From Corylus avellana (taxonomy: Eukaryota > Streptophyta > Magnoliopsida > Fagales > Betulaceae): a stretch of 64,000 nucleotides of DNA. Within the stretch, counting starts at the first letter, position 1, and each line of letters starts with the position of its first letter. Both the position numbers and the translations under genes were made by a program. A model generated the notes under the pieces. The model was not told where the DNA came from. It did not search any database and saw only the letters and a list, made by a program, of their open reading frames with translations. Shown in pieces: positions 52,661-62,572 of the stretch. The stretch lies in NCBI RefSeq assembly GCF_901000735.1, contig NC_081550.1, positions 2,376,669-2,440,668 on the forward strand, given 5' to 3'.

Positions 52661-53991
52661 GGCGTACCTAGTGCTGTGATTTGCTACACTGCTACTCTAC
52701 ATGCTTACATTAATGCCCAGCACATCAGTGCCACTGTGACACAGGGGCACACACACCCGTGGGCAGACTGGGTTTTAGCTCCAAGGTACTATATCCCAAC
52801 CTGCTCTTTCTTTTTGGCCCACTTTTTGCTTTTTTTTTTTCTTGATGCCCAAGCAGCTCCAAAATTTAGGCTCTTTTTCAATTATTCTTTTTTGGGTGCC
52901 AATGTAACGGTCTATCTGCTGCACTTGTTTAGGAAAGTTAAGGGCTTTTAGGTTGCAGAAACTGGGATTAATTTTGTGCCAGAAATTCAGGTTTGGTTCT
53001 TTATATGTGGCCCAGTTTGGTTTGTGGGTTTTCTTTGTGTTTTTGACTGTATTGGGTGAATTTATTGTATGCTTCAGTTTGACCTCTAAACTGTCTGATT
53101 CTTCATATCTCACTTTTCTTGTAACAGATTTTACTTTGAATGTTGTTTGATAGTATATAATTGAAATTTCTCTACAATTAGTTCCAAAGGTTTAATTGTT
53201 CTGTTCTCTGAGTTGGGAATAGGTTAAATCTTTATTAACTTGCCATTTTAAATGTTTGGTGAGTGGAAAACTCTATTTATGAGCCTCTCTCAAGAAAAAG
53301 GAACCAAATCCCATTGGAAAGCTCTGTTAAGCAAGCGGGTTTCCCTGCATACGGTTCTCTATTATAATTGGTAAAGTATTTAGCAACAATAGGGTTTGCC
53401 ATAGGTTTCTCCTTAGCAACATGCCAACAACGGGTCTCTTGATTGAGCTCATTGCTGAGAGCAGTGTCTGAAGCAGTGGCCCCAAGGAAAAGCACACGAG
53501 GTTCCCCAACTAACCCTTCAAAAGGTTCCCCACACCCACCTCTGATTCCTGTTATATAATTACTAAGTTCCATTTGACCATCGTTTGCTCCTTCATATCC
53601 AGGGCTTTCTTAGATTTTTGGGTTGCATGTATATTCTAGGCTTCAATTGTGATGAATTTGGTTATTTTGACATCAGCATTCAAGTTTTTGTAGTTTTTGG
53701 CTTATGGGTCTCTATCGAAAGTTTTGATTTTACCATTTTTTTTGATTCTTCATATCTGGGGTTTCCTCTCTATATTTGAGGTTGCATGTAGTTTGCTATT
53801 GTTCTCTTGTGATGAATTTAGGTTTTCAAATGTCAGCATTCAAGTTTTGCTTGTTTTGGTTTCTGAATTTCTCTTGAATGCTCTCATATTACTATTATGT
53901 GATTTCTCTAATTATGGAATTTTCTGACTGGTTTTTTAGCCTTTCTCGTAGTTCAGCAAAGGTTTTCCTGATATAAGAAGCCAAGAAACAG

Positions 53992-54970
53992 TGAACTATC
54001 TATGCTATCAGTAAACTTGCTCTCCATGAAAAAAACTTCTCTTGTCTTGCTTTTCACTCTAGCCAGCTGTGCTTGAAAAGGAGGGACAAATCTCTGGTTT
54101 CTTCCCTCCTCCTCTACTTTCTCCTCCCCTTTCACATGAAGCCTTCACCAACGAGTTTCTCTCTTCTTAGAGAGAGAAGCTCCACTTTCCTTTTAGAGTT
54201 TTCTCTAGAGCTTTCCACCTCTTTTGAGGCCTTATTCATCGCCTTTGGCAATCTATCTAAAGGGATTTTTCTATTCCTCCTAAAATCTCAACCTCATCCT
54301 CTCCACCACTACCTTGCCGCCTTCTCCGGCCATCCGCGCTGCTCACCTCTTCCACTGCACTGCCCTCTATCTTCTTTGGTTCCTCCGCCCCCTATCCCTG
54401 CCCTTTGCATCTCTGCTAGGCCCTCATGCACCTTCACTTGGTTCTCACACACTTGTGCATCCCCGTCGTTTCTTTCGCCGATGCTGCAGTTTTTGGAGTT
54501 TTTGTTGTTTTCTTGTAGTTTTGGGGCTTATGGTGCCCTCGCCACTGGTGCTCTCCAGATCTGGTTGCAGATCGTTTTGCGTTGTTCTCTGGACTTAGTG
54601 CTGGTGTCTCCTACCGTTGGCTTTGATCTAACCTACATCAGTGCCCCCCTTGCTGTTGTGGTTCTCTTTTTGGTGTACTGCTGCAAGGGTTTCTTTGTGG
54701 GGGTTCGTGAAGGGTTGATGAACCTTTTGAGGGTCGTGCCCCTTCTTGTGCCTCTTGGTTGTATTGGCCTTGGTATGCCTTTTCTGGTGGCCATTTCTCT
54801 TGGTGTTCGTACCAAGAATCTATAGGGCCGCGACATTCATTTGATACATTCCATTTTAATTTATGTTTACCAGCACTGATCTGTTTTTTTTTGGGGCTTA
54901 TGTTGGGTTGCCCACCCCTTTTTCATTGTTCTTGTTTGTAGTTCATTTTTGATGTACTTATATATGAAAT
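53992..54970 (+). mobile_element. 979-bp retroelement with 16-bp TSD
   Basis: A perfect 16-bp direct repeat, AGAAGCCAAGAAACAG, flanks the segment at 53976-53991 and 54971-54986. The element has a pyrimidine-rich head with a small hairpin (TCTCTCTTCTTAGAGAGA), a CT- and GC-rich body and a tail with GCCCACCCCTTTTTC before an AT-rich end. The same head hairpin and tail motif occur, inverted, at 29062-30290. A 16-bp TSD and no inverted ends point to target-primed reverse transcription (LINE machinery). A 250-codon frame spans most of the body, but its Ser/Leu/Phe/Pro-rich product has no known domain, so I do not call it a gene. Non-autonomous status is inferred. Confidence 0.72.
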
Positions 54971-55020
54971 AGAAGCCAAGAAACAGCTGCCTTGGGGTTT
55001 TTTTCTTTTTAACACACACA

Positions 55021-55043
55021 CTCTCTCTCTCTCTCTCTCTCTC
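55021..55043. repeat. (CT)n microsatellite
   Basis: About 11 CT units lie just beyond the retroelement's right TSD, preceded by a short CA run. Confidence 0.9.
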
Positions 55044-56051
55044 AAACACACAATTCATATATGGTTCTTCTCATATGACATGATATGATATAAGAGAAGT
55101 ACAGATTCTGGGTTAAATGTAGCACCATTCATGGTGCAATTAGTTACTTGAAAGTCTTTCAATTGGGATGAATTGGTGCTTGTTTGTGTCTTGGCTTTTT
55201 CTTGAATGCTTTCATTTGATCATACTCTTGTTTTATTTTTTTCATACAAAGGAATCGAGCACAAATTGTCTAGTAGCACTAAATGCGACCACCCACCAAA
55301 CTATGAATCTCAATACTCACTGAAACAAACAAAGAAAGCAGGAAAAATTGTGAAATGGCATTAAAGAAACATATTTGATTAGTTGATAGCATATAGCTTG
55401 ATCACTATTCTCATAATGGATGGTTTGATGATTCTTGGTTCTACAGGTTTTTCTTTTACTTCAGTGGGGTTGTTTTGAATTTGGAGGTTCTAAAGCTGAT
55501 GAATTAGGGACTAAAGCTTCTCGGTTATTAATGCATTATGGGATTTGAAATCTTGAGTCAGTGGCTGAAATGAACAATCAGAGTAGTTGTTTCTCAAGAC
55601 TTCTGTCGTTTTTTTGGTGATTAATTCATGAATTTTGTTTAAAAGAGGCCAGACTACCAATCCTAACTTTTAAAGGTCAAGGTAAAGGATCTTAAACAAA
55701 AGGGCAAGTTCAACAGTGCATGGATTCATGGAATTTTTTGTTCTAAACTGGCTGCAGATGGAAAATGTTGTTGTTAGCTTTTTGGGGTTTTCCTCTAGAT
55801 TGGAGTATGGAGTCTTCATCTCTCGTGAATGCTTGTCTCTTCAGTCTAGTGCCATTGGATTTCATTTTTTTTTAATGTACTTTTTTGAATTTTGGAACAA
55901 TCTTATGATCTTTATTTTGTCTATAACAATATTCTGATTGTTCCTTGCTTTTTGCAGCATTTATATTCAATCTGGTGCTTCATTGCTGAGGCTGTCTTGA
56001 CGATTCTTTTTCATTACAAGGTTTGCAGTTTATGCATTCTGATTTTTCGAT

Positions 56052-58199
56052 ATGGATAAAAAGGATTTGGCTAAGAAAAGGAATAAGAAGGCTTATGGAT
56101 CTGTAACTCGAAAAATGACCAGTGGTAGAAACAAATCAGAAGATGCTTCTGTAGATAATGAGCTGGCAGTAGGGACTCGGAAGGACGAAGTAATGAGAAA
56201 GACTGCTGTTGGTAGGTCTAAGAGGGAGGAATCTGCTGCAGAAAAAAGTAGTAAATCTAAAGATGTTGATTTAGATGATGATCAGAAAATAGGGGCTCGG
56301 AAGAATGAAGTAATGAGGAAGGCTGCTGGTAAAAAGGCTAGGGGGGAGAAGTCTGTTGCCAAACAGGATGGATCTAAGGATGTAACTGTAGATGATAATC
56401 TGAAAATGGAGGTTTTGAAGAATAAAGTAAGGGGGAAGGTTGCTGGTGATAAGTCTAAGAGGGAGAAATCTTTGGCCAAACAGAGCAGCAAATTGAAAGA
56501 TAGTGATGTAGATGATGCTCTGAAAACTGGGGCCCTGAAGGATGAAGTGAGGGGGCAGGTTTCTGGTGGTAAGTATATGAGAGAGAAATCTGCAGCAAGA
56601 AAGGGTAAGACAGGAGGTGGGGCCAAACTTATTGTGGAAGAAGAGTATGCAGAGGAAACTATGCTGGAGGACAGTAAAGAGGACACATCTACTCCAGTGA
56701 AGCGCAGGAGGGGAGCAGACGGGGAAATAGTGCAGGCATTTTTGCTGTCCCCAGAGAGAAGTTCATCTAGGCTTCGCCCAAGAAAGGAGGTGCCTGCTTT
56801 CCGGTTGGTAGATTTGGGCGATGATGACAATGATAAGATAATTGGCAAAAGAGTTAAGGTTTACTGGTCTGGATCACGAAAATGGTTTACCGGATGCATC
56901 AAAGCTTTTGATTACGAGAAGAAGCTGCATAATATTCTCTATGAAGATGGTGATCGTGAAATGTTGGATTTGAGGAAAGAGCGTTTTGAGCTTGAAATTA
57001 TGCCTACTGACAGTTTCATGTTGAGAACCAAACCCAATTCTGAAAAGGAAGTGAAGGGTTTGGATGGTGACAAGGTTGGTGCAGAAACTTTGAATGAGGA
57101 TATTGAGATGGCGGATGCTGAGAAAGTGGCAAAACAAATGGAGCCAAAGAAGAAAACTCAATCAGAGAGATCTTCCAAAGAAGGGAAAGATCCTGAAGTT
57201 AATAATGCAGAAGACCAATTTGCAAAAATGAGTTTGGATGTGCTTTCTGAAAAAGCTAAGGAAGTGGTCATTGATGAGGCTCATAATGTTGAAGAACCTC
57301 CTGATGCTAGTTATGAAGAAGAGCAAGATGAGTGTAAAATGGATGAAGAAGCCACAGAAGCTGTTAGAACGGAATCCAATTCTGAGGTGAAAGAATTGGG
57401 GTCTGACACTGTGGAAGGGAGCAGAAAAATTGTGAAAGATGACTTCATTAAGGTAAGCAATGCTAAATCAGAGAAAAAGCGTGTGAGCTCAAAGAAAAGA
57501 GCAACTTCCAGAGCTGTGAAAAAGAGAAGCTCCAAGTCTCAGAGCAGGAAAGAAAGCAAAGAGAAAGAGGACCTGGATGCAAATGTGGAAGTTGTTTCAC
57601 AGCTCGATGAAATTAAGAACAACATAATGCATGGTGATGTTGATGTTGACAAATCCATGGAAGCTAAGAATCAGGAGGATGGTGAGAAGACTGATTCTAT
57701 TGCAAAAGAACAATGTGAAGAAAAATGTGGAATTTCAGCTGAAACCCAACATGACACACCAGATCTCAATGTCGAGAAGAAAGAAGATGATCTGGTAGAA
57801 AAGCAGATTGAGATAGTAGATAAAAAGGTTTCAAAAGATGCTATAAATAGGTTGAGTTTGAGCTCAAATCCTCAATGTGTGGAAGATGGTATGGAGGACC
57901 TTGCTGAAAATGCTGAGGTTTCTGTTTTTCCTAATGAAGTCGAGGAGAAAGTGAGAAACAGAAAAATCAATGTTGAAGGGCCCATGGATGCTGATACCAG
58001 GAAAAATTTCAATGAGACGGAAACTCTTTTGAAAGCAGCAAATGAAGGGGCCTGTGATATGTCAGGTGATGTGCTGCCTAAGTTACCAAAAACTCAAGAA
58101 GAAGATCCTGAAATTCTGCAGGGTAAACTGAGGACTGAGGTCAGTGAATCTGAAGAAGGTATACGCCAGAAGGGAAACTTGACCAGGCCCCAAGGATAG
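56052..58199 (+). CDS. Tudor-domain protein with N-terminal tandem repeats
   Basis: A single large exon encodes 715 aa, very rich in Lys, Glu and Asp. Residues about 25-185 consist of four and a fraction tandem repeats of 39-40 aa. A Tudor domain at about 263-316 (GKRVKVYWSGSRKWFTG, then LYEDGDREMLDLRKERFEL) closely resembles the C-terminal Tudor of plant PDS5-type cohesion cofactors. The PDS5 HEAT-repeat region is absent, so this is a Tudor-only relative. Tudor domains of this type bind methylated histone tails, and a nuclear chromatin role is inferred. Basic clusters such as KKRVSSKKRATSRAVKKR could serve as nuclear localisation signals. The start is the first ATG of the frame, in an exon opened by an acceptor at 55957. 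The stop follows a CCCC run, beyond which another frame looks native. Confidence 0.8.
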   Translation: MDKKDLAKKRNKKAYGSVTRKMTSGRNKSEDASVDNELAVGTRKDEVMRKTAVGRSKREESAAEKSSKSKDVDLDDDQKIGARKNEVMRKAAGKKARGEKSVAKQDGSKDVTVDDNLKMEVLKNKVRGKVAGDKSKREKSLAKQSSKLKDSDVDDALKTGALKDEVRGQVSGGKYMREKSAARKGKTGGGAKLIVEEEYAEETMLEDSKEDTSTPVKRRRGADGEIVQAFLLSPERSSSRLRPRKEVPAFRLVDLGDDDNDKIIGKRVKVYWSGSRKWFTGCIKAFDYEKKLHNILYEDGDREMLDLRKERFELEIMPTDSFMLRTKPNSEKEVKGLDGDKVGAETLNEDIEMADAEKVAKQMEPKKKTQSERSSKEGKDPEVNNAEDQFAKMSLDVLSEKAKEVVIDEAHNVEEPPDASYEEEQDECKMDEEATEAVRTESNSEVKELGSDTVEGSRKIVKDDFIKVSNAKSEKKRVSSKKRATSRAVKKRSSKSQSRKESKEKEDLDANVEVVSQLDEIKNNIMHGDVDVDKSMEAKNQEDGEKTDSIAKEQCEEKCGISAETQHDTPDLNVEKKEDDLVEKQIEIVDKKVSKDAINRLSLSSNPQCVEDGMEDLAENAEVSVFPNEVEEKVRNRKINVEGPMDADTRKNFNETETLLKAANEGACDMSGDVLPKLPKTQEEDPEILQGKLRTEVSESEEGIRQKGNLTRPQG
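56124..56605 (+). repeat. 117-bp in-frame coding repeats
   Basis: Repeat units start at 56124, 56211, 56328, 56445 and 56565, each opening with GGT (Gly). Units 2 and 3 are 117 bp each and unit 4 is 120 bp; the first is shorter (87 bp) and the last is partial. Each encodes a pattern of basic residues, K-D-x-D/T-V-D-D, then K-x-E/K-V with a basic end. The multiples of three keep the frame open, so the array grew by in-frame duplication. Confidence 0.85.
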
Positions 58200-59175
58200 C
58201 AAAAATGCTGAAACTAAACCTGTCAGAAGGGAGCACCTATTTCAAACGTAGTAAGTGTTATTTTAATATCCTTAAGAATCTTTTAGTGGAATGGGAATTG
58301 AACATACATGCTTTCATATCTATTACTTATTTTACATGTTACAGTCTAGTTTACTTTGGTGCAAAGCATGGGCCATATGACCTATTATATGCCTGTTTCA
58401 TGAAGTAACTGTTTTTATTTGCTGGAGACTCTCCCTTTTAGCTCCATGTCCCTTATCATGTAAAATTTCCGCGTGTTTTACAAGAAGAAACCTTTCCAGG
58501 TTTGCTACCATTGTTTTTTACTTGCTTCAAGCTCTGATTGGTTGCAAAAGACTTCTTTAGATTATTATTTCCAACTCAATTTCATTGATCAGGAAACCAG
58601 ATTAGCAATTAAACAGGATGCATGAACCTGCAACGAGCTTAGAATTTATGTTTTAAACGTTTTGATATTACGTAATGCTTGGTGAGCATACACATATATA
58701 ATACCATAAAGAATACAAGTCCTTGTATTTTCTATTTTATTGTAAACAATTCTTATCTGTAACTGATAATTCTGTTAACAACCTGTTTCTTTATATCACC
58801 CTGTTTGCCTTTATTTTTGTCCTTCTAAATCTTTTTTGTAAAAGAAACAATAAAGATTTGACTGAGTTTTGGTTGTGACCATCACGACAAAAGCATAAGG
58901 GAGGAGCAGTTACATTTGCAGTATCTGCTTTATACATTTTTGTCTTCATCTTCAATCTTTTTCTTTAAATCAATGGGAGATACGTTCGGCAGAACATTAA
59001 AAGATAAAACCAAAGAAGCAGTTGAGTCTGGATTGGCTTAAATGCTTTGAAAGGTGTGAGAAAGTTGTGGTGCTTACGCTTTGAGTCAGTTTTATTTGTT
59101 TCTTTCTTCAATGTGATTTTGGTAATTGATGGTAGATCCCCCCCCCCCCATTATATATCCTAACTTTTCAAGAAT
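58200..59175 (+). other. 3' region of the Tudor gene
   Basis: The sequence directly after the stop keeps an open alternative frame to 58251 and then meets a consensus donor GTAAGTG at 58251. Transcripts may therefore be spliced in the 3' UTR. An acceptor at about 60390 (TTTTTTGCAG) is one possible partner. A C homopolymer of about 10 bases lies at 59138-59149. Confidence 0.4.
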
Positions 59176-59356
59176 GAGAAATGCAAGGTTTACAAAATAT
59201 TTTACAAAAAAACTCTTACAAGGTGATGTGGTTTAACATGATTGAATTTCTCAAAATTTGGATTCATCTCCTTCTCAATCATGTTGTGCCACATCACTTT
59301 GTAAGAGTTTTTTTTTTTTTTTTTTGGTAAAATATTTTGCAAGCCTAACATTCCTC
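59176..59356. mobile_element. Mutator-type MITE with 9-bp TSD
   Basis: A perfect 9-bp direct repeat, TTCAAGAAT, flanks the 181-bp element at 59167-59175 and 59357-59365. The left end is GAGAAATGCAAGG, and the complement of the right end is GAGGAATGTTAGG. The arms pair inwards through AAAATATTTTAC, ACTCTTAC and GTGATGTGG. Terminus, size and TSD length match the element at 41344-41514, so both belong to one family. Confidence 0.87.
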
Positions 59357-59365
59357 TTCAAGAAT

Positions 59366-62171
59366 TACCATTTCTATGTTGTTGTATATCTGCTAATTAG
59401 GCTTAAACCTGCCATTGTAGTGACATATTGACCGTCAGGTGAAATGCTTGTTCATAAATGACTAGGTTGATATCACATATTGTGTGATCACTAATCCTAA
59501 CATATAGTTCAATCTTCTGGAGACCATGCCTCATGAAACGGAATCACTAGTTTAAATTTCTCTTTTCCCTTCTCATCCCCTTAGGGCCAATTACTTATCA
59601 AAAAAATATTGCGTGATCATTGGACATGCATCAGTTTTGTCCACCAAAAGTATATCTTGTTCTCCAGCCTTGACTGTCTAATTGATATTTCTTTTAACTG
59701 TAGGATTATAAAAGTTGCAAGTAGCTTCTGTCTGACATTTTTATATCTTAATCTATCTGTGCTTTTCAACAAACACATGTATTATTTTGTCTAATATCTA
59801 TTTGATGTATATATTTATCACTTCCCAGGGTGCTGAATGTTTTACATATGAATCAGTACTGTCTGTCAATGAGTTATTAAGACTAAGTTTGGCAAAGATA
59901 AAGAGTAATTGAAATGTGAAAAGGTCAATTTCTGGCTCTTGTTTGTCCCTTCCTTACTAGGGAATCCAGATCCTATTTGCTGTTTTGGTTTGTTCAAAAT
60001 CCCAGTGACTTATGTTTACCTAAATTCTGAGAGCTCAATCTTGTGGTGCTCTTTGGCACTCAACTTGTGCTTCAGCAAATTTTCTTGCACAATCTTGTCT
60101 ACTGATACTGCCTGCATATCTGGGCCATCACCTGAATAAAGTGAGTTTTTATGTTTAATTCACCAAAGATTCATCAGAGGAATCCAATGGAAAGATGCCC
60201 TTTCTACTCCTGAGTATAAAAATGCAGTAGTTACTCACAAGCACTGGTTTTATTTTATTTTATTATTTTATATTTTATAGCCTTTCTCCCATCTCTATTG
60301 CACTATAAATTCAAGTCAATCCTTCTTGGGAAATTTTTGGGTATTAACGAAATATAATTATCATACCAGTGCCTTCTGGTTTTTTGCAGATAAACATCTG
60401 GTGTTTGAGGATGAAGCTAGCTTTTGACTGCAAGAATGCATCATATCCAAGGTTGATTGTTGGCGTCAATCTTCATGGAAATCAAAGGCGTAAATGGGAA
60501 AATTGCACTGAATTGTTCAGTCAAATTTCTCTTCTTCTTCTTCATCTTTTTTTTTTTTTTTTTCCTTTCCAAGCAGAAACTGTGTACTTTTGCAGAGCAT
60601 GTCTTATGAGCTATATATACCTATATAAGAACTCTTACATTTTTATTTATGGACATAGTCGTGCTTTCTATTGTGGTGAGTTCTTCTGCTTAATTGATCT
60701 AACTTGATGGGTCATTACAAAAACCCTGGAGTTTACTTGAGCTAAGAGGGTGTCTAGCCAGATTGCCCTAAGCCTGGGGACTACCTTCACTTGTTCATGG
60801 GCTTATAAAAGCCTATGGAGCTGGGCTCCCTGCAACTAGCTGTTCGAATTGAACAAAATTTAAGCAATTCTAAATAGAGTTGCGGGGCACATTTTTCTGA
60901 GACAAGTAACACCTAATCTCACACCGAGAAGATGAATTGTCCACTCATGAGTATTAAGTCTTATATTTGTTTTTTTGTTAGGTGAGACTAGGGTTAACTT
61001 AACACATTGAAAATATGAATTGTCCATATTGAGCGGGTGAATTATAAAAACACTTACAAGTGCAAAGTTATTCATTTGTTTCTTGCCAAGCGAGACTGAG
61101 TTTTATAAGCGATTATAAAAAATACAGATATGACCAACACTTTTTTTGAGTCGTTAGAATTGTAGAAAATATGGATTCACCTAACTTATATACATTTGTA
61201 CTATATATATATATTAAAAAAAAAAAAACCCTTTGGTCTAGGGCAATGGGCAATTGGGCATAAGTAGTTGAGTCCTACTTCTCCTTCTCCTTCTCCAGTT
61301 CTCCTTGTCGTTTTGGCTTTGTTGTCAGCCACTGACCCAATGGTCTGCCTTCTTCAGCTATGATTCAATGTGCATTTTGCCCTTGACCAACAATTATATT
61401 GATTATTATTTTTTTTTTTGTTATTTCGAACTATTAACCAATCAGATTTATTAGTTTAATTCAGTGCGACATTATAAGTTAAAAAAAAAATAATAATAAA
61501 AAATTATTTATTTAAAAACCGCAGCCCAACGTGAGCCTAGTAAAATTGTAAAATATAGGCGTGTCCAGGTTCAGTGTACCATGGAATCCAAATCTACTTT
61601 ACCGCATGTCTGCTGTCAAAAACATTCCACGCGCTTTAACACTCTGTTGCTGCCATAAAAACTCTACAATGTTATTTACGAGGAAAAATGTTACCTTTTA
61701 TAACTCTTTTTACAATTTATTGTCACAGATTAGCATGTAATTAATTGGCGATCGTTATTGATATTACTATTATTATTATATTTTTTTGAAAAAAATTACA
61801 TATGATTTATTTGATTTGTAATTAATTTTATATAGTATCAAAATAAATTAAAAAGTCTTTGTAGTATTTATGTCAACAAAATAATTTATCAAATTTCTGT
61901 TAAGGGACTATGTTGATTCTTTAACAATTTTGTCTATCGACCGTATAGATTTCGATAATGTTACACGTCAAAACTATTAAAATTGTGACATATATTTTAT
62001 TTAAATCAGCGACATAATGCGAAGTTATTAGTTCAAATCCCTATTTTTTTCTGTGTACATATAAAAAAAAAAAATTAGCGACGACACTAGAGTTAATAAG
62101 TGAAAAGTTGCTCTAATCATATAAAGTATATTCACTTTTTTTTTTTTTTTTTACTATAAAAAGGTGTTTCT
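59366..62171. other. Intergenic DNA before sulfite reductase
   Basis: No gene could be supported. The segment from 60391 opens after a good acceptor and reads DKHLVFEDEASF then stop in one frame, so it could be a last exon of the Tudor gene, but its frame does not join cleanly to the donor at 58251. From about 60700 to 62150 the DNA is AT-rich and featureless apart from A and T runs. Confidence 0.4.
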
Positions 62172-62191
62172 NNNNNNNNNNNNNNNNNNNN
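62172..62191. other. Assembly gap (20 N)
   Basis: Twenty unknown bases follow a T-run. Any frame drawn across them is meaningless. True gap length is unknown. Confidence 0.99.
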
Positions 62192-62359
62192 TAAACTCGA
62201 AACCTTATCGTTTCTCTCCTATTCTTAATATGGGATGTATTTGCCAAAAAAAGAAAAAGAAAAAAGGTCAGCCTGGTCTTTTGACTTCCGCGCGTGGGGG
62301 TTATCCTACAAGGCTACAACACCCCGAGACAAGGAATATCAAAACGTGCTCGTGACAGG

Positions 62360-62572
62360 CACGTGACGGTGCACGTTAGCCCGTACCAACAATCACAAAA
62401 ACAAAATCTGAAAATTGAAGAACCTTTTCGCTTTTCCTCATACCACCCATTCAAATTGCGCACACGCCCCCAAGCATCTACTTCGCCCTCAACTACTGCT
62501 GCTTCTTCTTCGTTCACTCAGAAACCCTAGCTCGGCCTAGGGCCTAGGGCCTTCCTTTGAGAATTCGAAGCC
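62360..62572 (+). promoter_or_regulatory. Sulfite reductase promoter/leader with G-box
   Basis: A CACGTG core lies at 62360-62365, immediately followed by a second ACGT-type core (GTGCACGTTAG), about 210 bp before the start codon. Composition becomes GC-richer from here, as expected for promoter and leader. The ACCCTAG tract at 62523-62529 and the repeated GGCCTAG just after it lie in the leader. Confidence 0.45.

Larger units (their letters stand above)
52661..55957 (+). other. Promoter and leader introns of the Tudor gene
   Basis: An acceptor (TTTTTGCAG, ending 55957) opens the leader exon that carries the start codon at 56052, so at least one leader intron lies upstream. The transcription start is not determined; a change to mixed composition near 52600-52800 could be the promoter. 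The retroelement at 53992-54970 sits in this stretch and so is probably intronic. A minus-strand frame at 53277-53573 shows no recognised domain. Confidence 0.4.

Noticed and set aside
54073..54825. 250-codon frame in the 979-bp retroelement
   Set aside because: Long, but without a known domain, inside a TSD-bounded insertion; kept as part of the element and not as a gene.
56124..56605. CRISPR-like regular spacing
   Set aside because: The repeats are in-frame coding duplications in a plant gene, with no unique spacers.
56282..56848. 188-codon minus-strand frame
   Set aside because: Opposite the repeat array and the Tudor-gene exon; a shadow caused by codon bias of a Lys/Asp-rich protein.
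60391..60432. Terminal exon of the Tudor gene (DKHLVFEDEASF)
   Set aside because: Good acceptor, but no frame from the donor at 58251 joins convincingly, so it stays unassigned.
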